A stretch of 64,000 nt of DNA. Source: Branchiostoma floridae. Taxonomy: Eukaryota > Chordata > Leptocardii > Amphioxiformes > Branchiostomatidae. The notes under the pieces were generated by a model. The model had not been told where the DNA came from. It saw only the letters and a list, made by a program, of their open reading frames with translations, and did no database searches. Positions 60,001 to 64,000 of the stretch are shown here, in pieces. The position numbers and the translations under genes are program-made. The stretch lies in contig NC_049982.1 in assembly GCF_000003815.2 (NCBI RefSeq), forward strand, positions 13,419,822-13,483,821, read 5' to 3'. Numbering within the stretch: position 1 is the first letter of the stretch; every line of letters starts with the position of its first letter.

Positions 60001-60497
60001 TCATGACTCTGTGACAGCTTCCAGTCAAATGCAGTCTTTAACTGTTGTCTGGTTAGAATTTAGAAGGCACTGGTTTCTACCCTTGCAGACATTTTACAAA
60101 TTTGGTACAACTTTGTGTGCTACTTACTTGCAAACATATGTGAGAGAGCACAAATCTAGTGAGTAATACGTACATATTTCAGTCTTACCATACCTGCTAT
60201 GCCTCTAGTTACCAAATGTACATCCTACGACTTACAAACGATCTAAAGCTCGGTGCGAAACACCATCAGAAAAATGTCGCAGCTCCCCTATCTTATCTCC
60301 TGTTGGCCTAGCTGGTGATGAATCATAATGTTATTGACTTTATGCAACAACACACACCAATGGAGTTGATGCACACATATCAACATCATTCACCTTCTCA
60401 CCCAGCCAGCATCCACGGGTATTTTGTGACTCTTTATCCGATTGGCCAACGATGCAAAGGTTCAATTGCAGTCAGACCAATAGGATGGCAGCTTCCA
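57026..60497. other. Probable long 3' UTR and downstream DNA of the acidic-protein gene
   Basis: AT-rich, repeat-poor DNA 3' of the terminal exon at 60498-60599. A minus-strand AATAAA (plus-strand 57812-57817) marks a plausible 3' end, giving a UTR of about 2.7 kb; this is inference. The first 700 bp (57026-57780) lie beyond that site and show nothing recognisable. Confidence 0.4.
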
Positions 60498-63400
60498 TCA
60501 GATGGTTCCTTGTTGGCAGCATCCTCTCTCGTACAGACGGGTGCTTCGTTCCTCGCCTACAGGCAGCGGGAGGGGGAGGGCGTCCTCGGCATCCGAGGCC
60601 TGGGGGAGGAGAATGGCACGTCAGGGACAAAAAGTACCTTATACATCACAGGCAAGTCTTTGATTAGACCAGTATGCAGCACAGAAAGGTTAAATTTTGT
60701 GTTGTTGTACTGAAGTCATTTGAACTGAGCTCTGGAAAAACATGCAGACCTACAACTGTGCATAACATAGTGAAATGAAGAATTATTCTTTGGCAAATTT
60801 CTGTAATACTGACACAGTTATATGCTACTTTTTTCTTGCACATAATGCACAGAAAACTATAGTCTTACGTCGATGTCAGGAAAAGGAAACGTGGCGTGAG
60901 GTGAGGCCACATCCAGCAGCAGCCCTCCAATGGCTTCTCCAAAAGCTGGGGGTTAAACAAAGACAACAGTGAAAAGGCAGTCACAACACTACTTGTCTTC
61001 AACACCTGATAACTCCAACTTAAGAACTGGTGACTGGATATCAATAAACCCTCCAACACAAAACAAGCAGGAATTACATTAGTAGTTAAAAGTGTCAAAA
61101 TCAACTAATAGAGACACCTTTTTCCCAGTCATTTATGAAAAACAACAGTCACAATGATTATCTAGTACTACAAGGTACTTTCTATCATGGTAAATAGTTA
61201 TGTATGTATGTATAAAAGATGGGAATTTGAGACCCAGACAGGCCCTGTACTTACGATCCAGAGATCCCAACTCTTGTGGGTCATCGACCTCTGTGCTCCA
61301 AGGCTTGGCTGCAGCCATCCATGTACCAGAGATCTCTACTGACAGCATCCCCTGGCTCGACTGGGGTGTATCCTCAGTGTTCAGGGGAATATTCTACAGG
61401 AAAAGGAAAAACTCCAGTTCAGAACCCAAATAGTTTGGAAGCATCTAATTGATCATCAGGATGCTGAATGCCTTGTTTGGATACTATTCTGCAGTGAGAA
61501 AAACATCCAAACCTACATGTACAATGTAGACTATGACATGTCTCTTACCTCCCACAGGTTAGGCGGAGGTGGTGGCAGCTGGTCCTTCTCAGTGCCGACA
61601 TCCTTGTCCTCATCAAAGGACTCCCTGCCGTCAGGGGACGTCCTCTCCCCCTGGGTCAGTACCAGCTCATCCAGAATGGGGGAGAAGTCCGAGCCGTCCA
61701 GCTCCTCCTCACCTCCCACATCTTTCACACTCGTCTGGGAGGATTTCTCAAAGGAAAGTTTCCTCAGCTGCGGCAGAAGATCCTCACAGAGGTCTCCAAC
61801 CAGAGGTTCCTCAACAGTTGCCAATAGGGGCTCCTCCACACCTTGTACCATCACAATCTCCTCCACTGTCTCTGGTGGAGTACTGAAGATATTGTCCACA
61901 GCTACCGCCTCTTCTAAGTCCTCCTCCTCTTCCAGGATTTCCGTCCCGTCCGAGTGGTAGCACTCGTCAGGGGAGGTTTCGCGTGAGGTTATCGGTTTGA
62001 AGTGCGTGCGAGACGACACAAACAGGTCTTCCTCATCCTCAAACGAGCCGTAAGAGTTCGGCTTCGGCTGAGTCAACTTGGACTGTTTTGGCACAGCATC
62101 TGCCTCTACCTTGGGCTTAGGTTTCACCTCAGTGAAGCAGCTTTCCCCCTTGTGGTACTCCAGTTTACTCACAGGAGCCGCGGACTGGGGAGCAGCAGCG
62201 GCTTCATCTTGTACAGTTTCCACGGGGAAGGCTGGACAGGACTCGCTGATGTTCTGTGGACCGTACTCTGCATACTTGTAAGGATCTTCCTCTCCTACAT
62301 TCTGCTTGTAGAATTCTGTGCAGATACTGGAGAGAACTACGCTGTCTGCAAACTGCTCGCTATCACTGTGCACAGAGTGCAGATCTGTCGAGTCGTCCTT
62401 GCTCACATCACTACCATGAGCAAAACTGAACCTTGACCTACTGTGATTTGAAGCATCCGAGAAAATCGGGGAGGGGGCAGACGTGGGAGTGAAGGATCCC
62501 GTGTCTGGAGTTTCCCACACCTCCCTCTGCCCTGCCATGCTGATCTGTCCATACAGCCCACCAGTGATGAAGCTGCTGCCCACTTGCAGGAAACTCAGGT
62601 CATTGGGGCAAGGGTACCCAGAATCTGAGAAATAGCCACTGAAGTCGTCCTCGCATTTCTCGATCCTCGAACTCTCCATCCACGGGCTGAAGTTTGCCTC
62701 TGCCTGCTGGGGGTTGTCCCCAGTCATCGGAATATTTGTGGACAGTTTTCGAACCTGGGGAGACTCGCGCCCCGTGTACAGGTAACTGTCACTGGAGCGC
62801 CGACGCACACGTTTCCTGTGCAACCATCGTCCGACTGGGAATGTACTGTTCATCTTCTCGGTGGTCTCCTCGTCAAAGCAGAACTGCCTCTCATTGCCAA
62901 CTGCCCCAAACTCAGGACTGTCATTCTCAGGTCCGCCCTGCTCCTGCTGGCAATCTGTACAGCTGGCAACAACAAACAAATCACCATCTGCACGGTTGCT
63001 GTTCTCCAACAGAGGGCGATCCGACTCCTTCGTGTCTTCATAGGTGAAGACATCACGAGGGAATGTAGCATTCCCGTCTTTGTAGGAGTTTGAGTCCTTT
63101 GCTACTGGGGACGCACGTTCACTCAGGAACCCTAATCTGGGTCTGTTTCTCCAGATGTGCAGTTTGGCGTCCGAGGAGTCTCCTCTCTCTGACACGGGAG
63201 AGAACAAGCTCCTGTCTCCCAGATGGCTCGTGTCTATAATACTGCCACTCTCTGACCCTGGGGTTTCTCTGCCCCAGATGGGGGCGATCTTGGAGCCGTA
63301 CCTATCTTCAAACTCAGCTTCTGTTATATCTTCCAATGAGCCCGAAGACTCCGACAGGTTGTCACCTTCTGTTCTGTTTGGAAAGTTTTTAGACTGTTTT

Positions 63401-64000
63401 TCTACATGAGAGTCTGTGTGTTGCATAGATCTATGGCATTCCTCTAATGATACACTAATGTCTGGATGTGATGTGGTTCTGATAGCAGCATTCTGGCAAT
63501 GTTCTATACAATTTCCATGATCAGTTCTCTGTTCTTTGGCACTTTGTGAATGTTCTCTGTCACACTTTTCAACAATTGTCCCCGACCTTCTCCGAAACAT
63601 TTGGTCCCCTTCTACTTCGCAGCCTTTTTCCCCTTCGAAAGCTTGCCTGTTATGCATACAGTCTATGCAACATAGCTGATCATACAGGAGCTTCTCTTTT
63701 CTATCAGGGTCACTTTCTTGGCTCCAGTCTACCTGACTGTCTACAGTTGGAGACACCATTTTGTCTCCGGTGGAAAGCACTGCACTGTCCCCGTATGTGT
63801 ACCCCATCTCCAGCCGACTCCCTGTCTCCACCCCATCGAAGAAATCCTCAAACATGGGACCGTCGTACCAGTAGCTCATCTCTGCGGTGGCACTGGCCTT
63901 CTCCATGAAGGGATAGTCCCCGTCACTCCTCCTGGCAGGCATGGCGGCCGTCTCCTTTCCCACAGGCTCAGTGTACCACAGGGGAAGGCTCTTCATGTGG
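60498..64000 (-). CDS. 3' part of a gene for a long acidic protein, function unknown
   Basis: Four exons in transcription order: 61549 to the right edge (2452 bp, open throughout), 61255-61393, 60869-60945, 60498-60599. Borders are GT/AG and phases fit (0,1,0), giving about 915 codons; the N-terminus is off the window. The large exon is rich in Ser, Asp, Glu and Pro, with no transmembrane stretch and no folded domain I can name. It has many short motifs: GYFSDSGY, RSRFSFAHGSD, SFEDEEDLFVSS, EEEEDLEEA, CEDLLPQLRKLSF (KLSF resembles a PP1-docking RVxF motif). The small exons read PLNTEDTPQSSQGMLSVEIS, then PFGEAIGGLLLDVASPHATF, then an ending GCCQQGTI. RFSxxHxSD, YFSD and CEDL-SF phrases also occur in the disordered tails of lemur tyrosine kinases, but in a different order, so a kinase-tail identity is only a weak guess. 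The two last exons rest on splice logic alone. Confidence 0.75.

Noticed and set aside
61517-61960. Ser-rich plus-strand frame opposite the acidic-protein exon
   Set aside because: The complement of Ser/Glu-rich codons gives long open antisense frames. Splice sites and phase support the minus strand only.

Overview
The window looks like nuclear DNA of an invertebrate deuterostome, most likely an amphioxus (Branchiostoma). The genes are split into short exons with GT-AG introns. The protein sequences read like slightly divergent versions of vertebrate SMYD5, AS3MT, a group-4 opsin and E2F4/5. The non-coding DNA is crowded with short inverted-repeat transposons, minisatellites and tRNA-type SINE pieces. 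The species is an inference; the exon calls come from reading splice sites, phase and protein similarity by eye.

Layout. (1) About 3.8-19.0 kb, minus strand: SMYD5, a SET/MYND lysine methyltransferase. Eleven exons (343 codons) are in the window and the C-terminal exons lie off the left edge. Its introns hold an 18-bp minisatellite and several MITE families. (2) 19.0-23.3 kb: shared upstream region of two divergent genes, with a SINE, two MITEs and a 22-bp perfect palindrome. (3) 23.3-27.3 kb, plus strand: a complete nine-exon AS3MT (arsenite methyltransferase, 378 aa). (4) 28.8-44.1 kb, minus strand: a complete five-exon opsin (401 aa), tail-to-tail with AS3MT. Its first exon is 9.3 kb upstream of the second. 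(5) Inside that 9.3-kb intron, in antisense orientation, is a 5'-truncated, poly(A)-tailed retrocopy of an E2F4/5-type mRNA, flanked by a 15-bp target site duplication. (6) 44.1-60.5 kb: gene-poor DNA with many repeats. (7) 60.5-64.0 kb, minus strand: the 3' part of a gene for a long acidic protein I cannot name with confidence.

The genes have unrelated jobs: protein lysine methylation, arsenic detoxification, light sensing, and an unknown acidic protein. Nothing suggests a co-regulated cluster. The most striking items are the E2F retrocopy and the opsin. The retrocopy is young-looking, keeps a 281-codon open frame and lacks the DNA-binding domain. The opsin has Asp at the classical counterion position 113, Leu where Glu181 is expected, and YRY in place of DRY.
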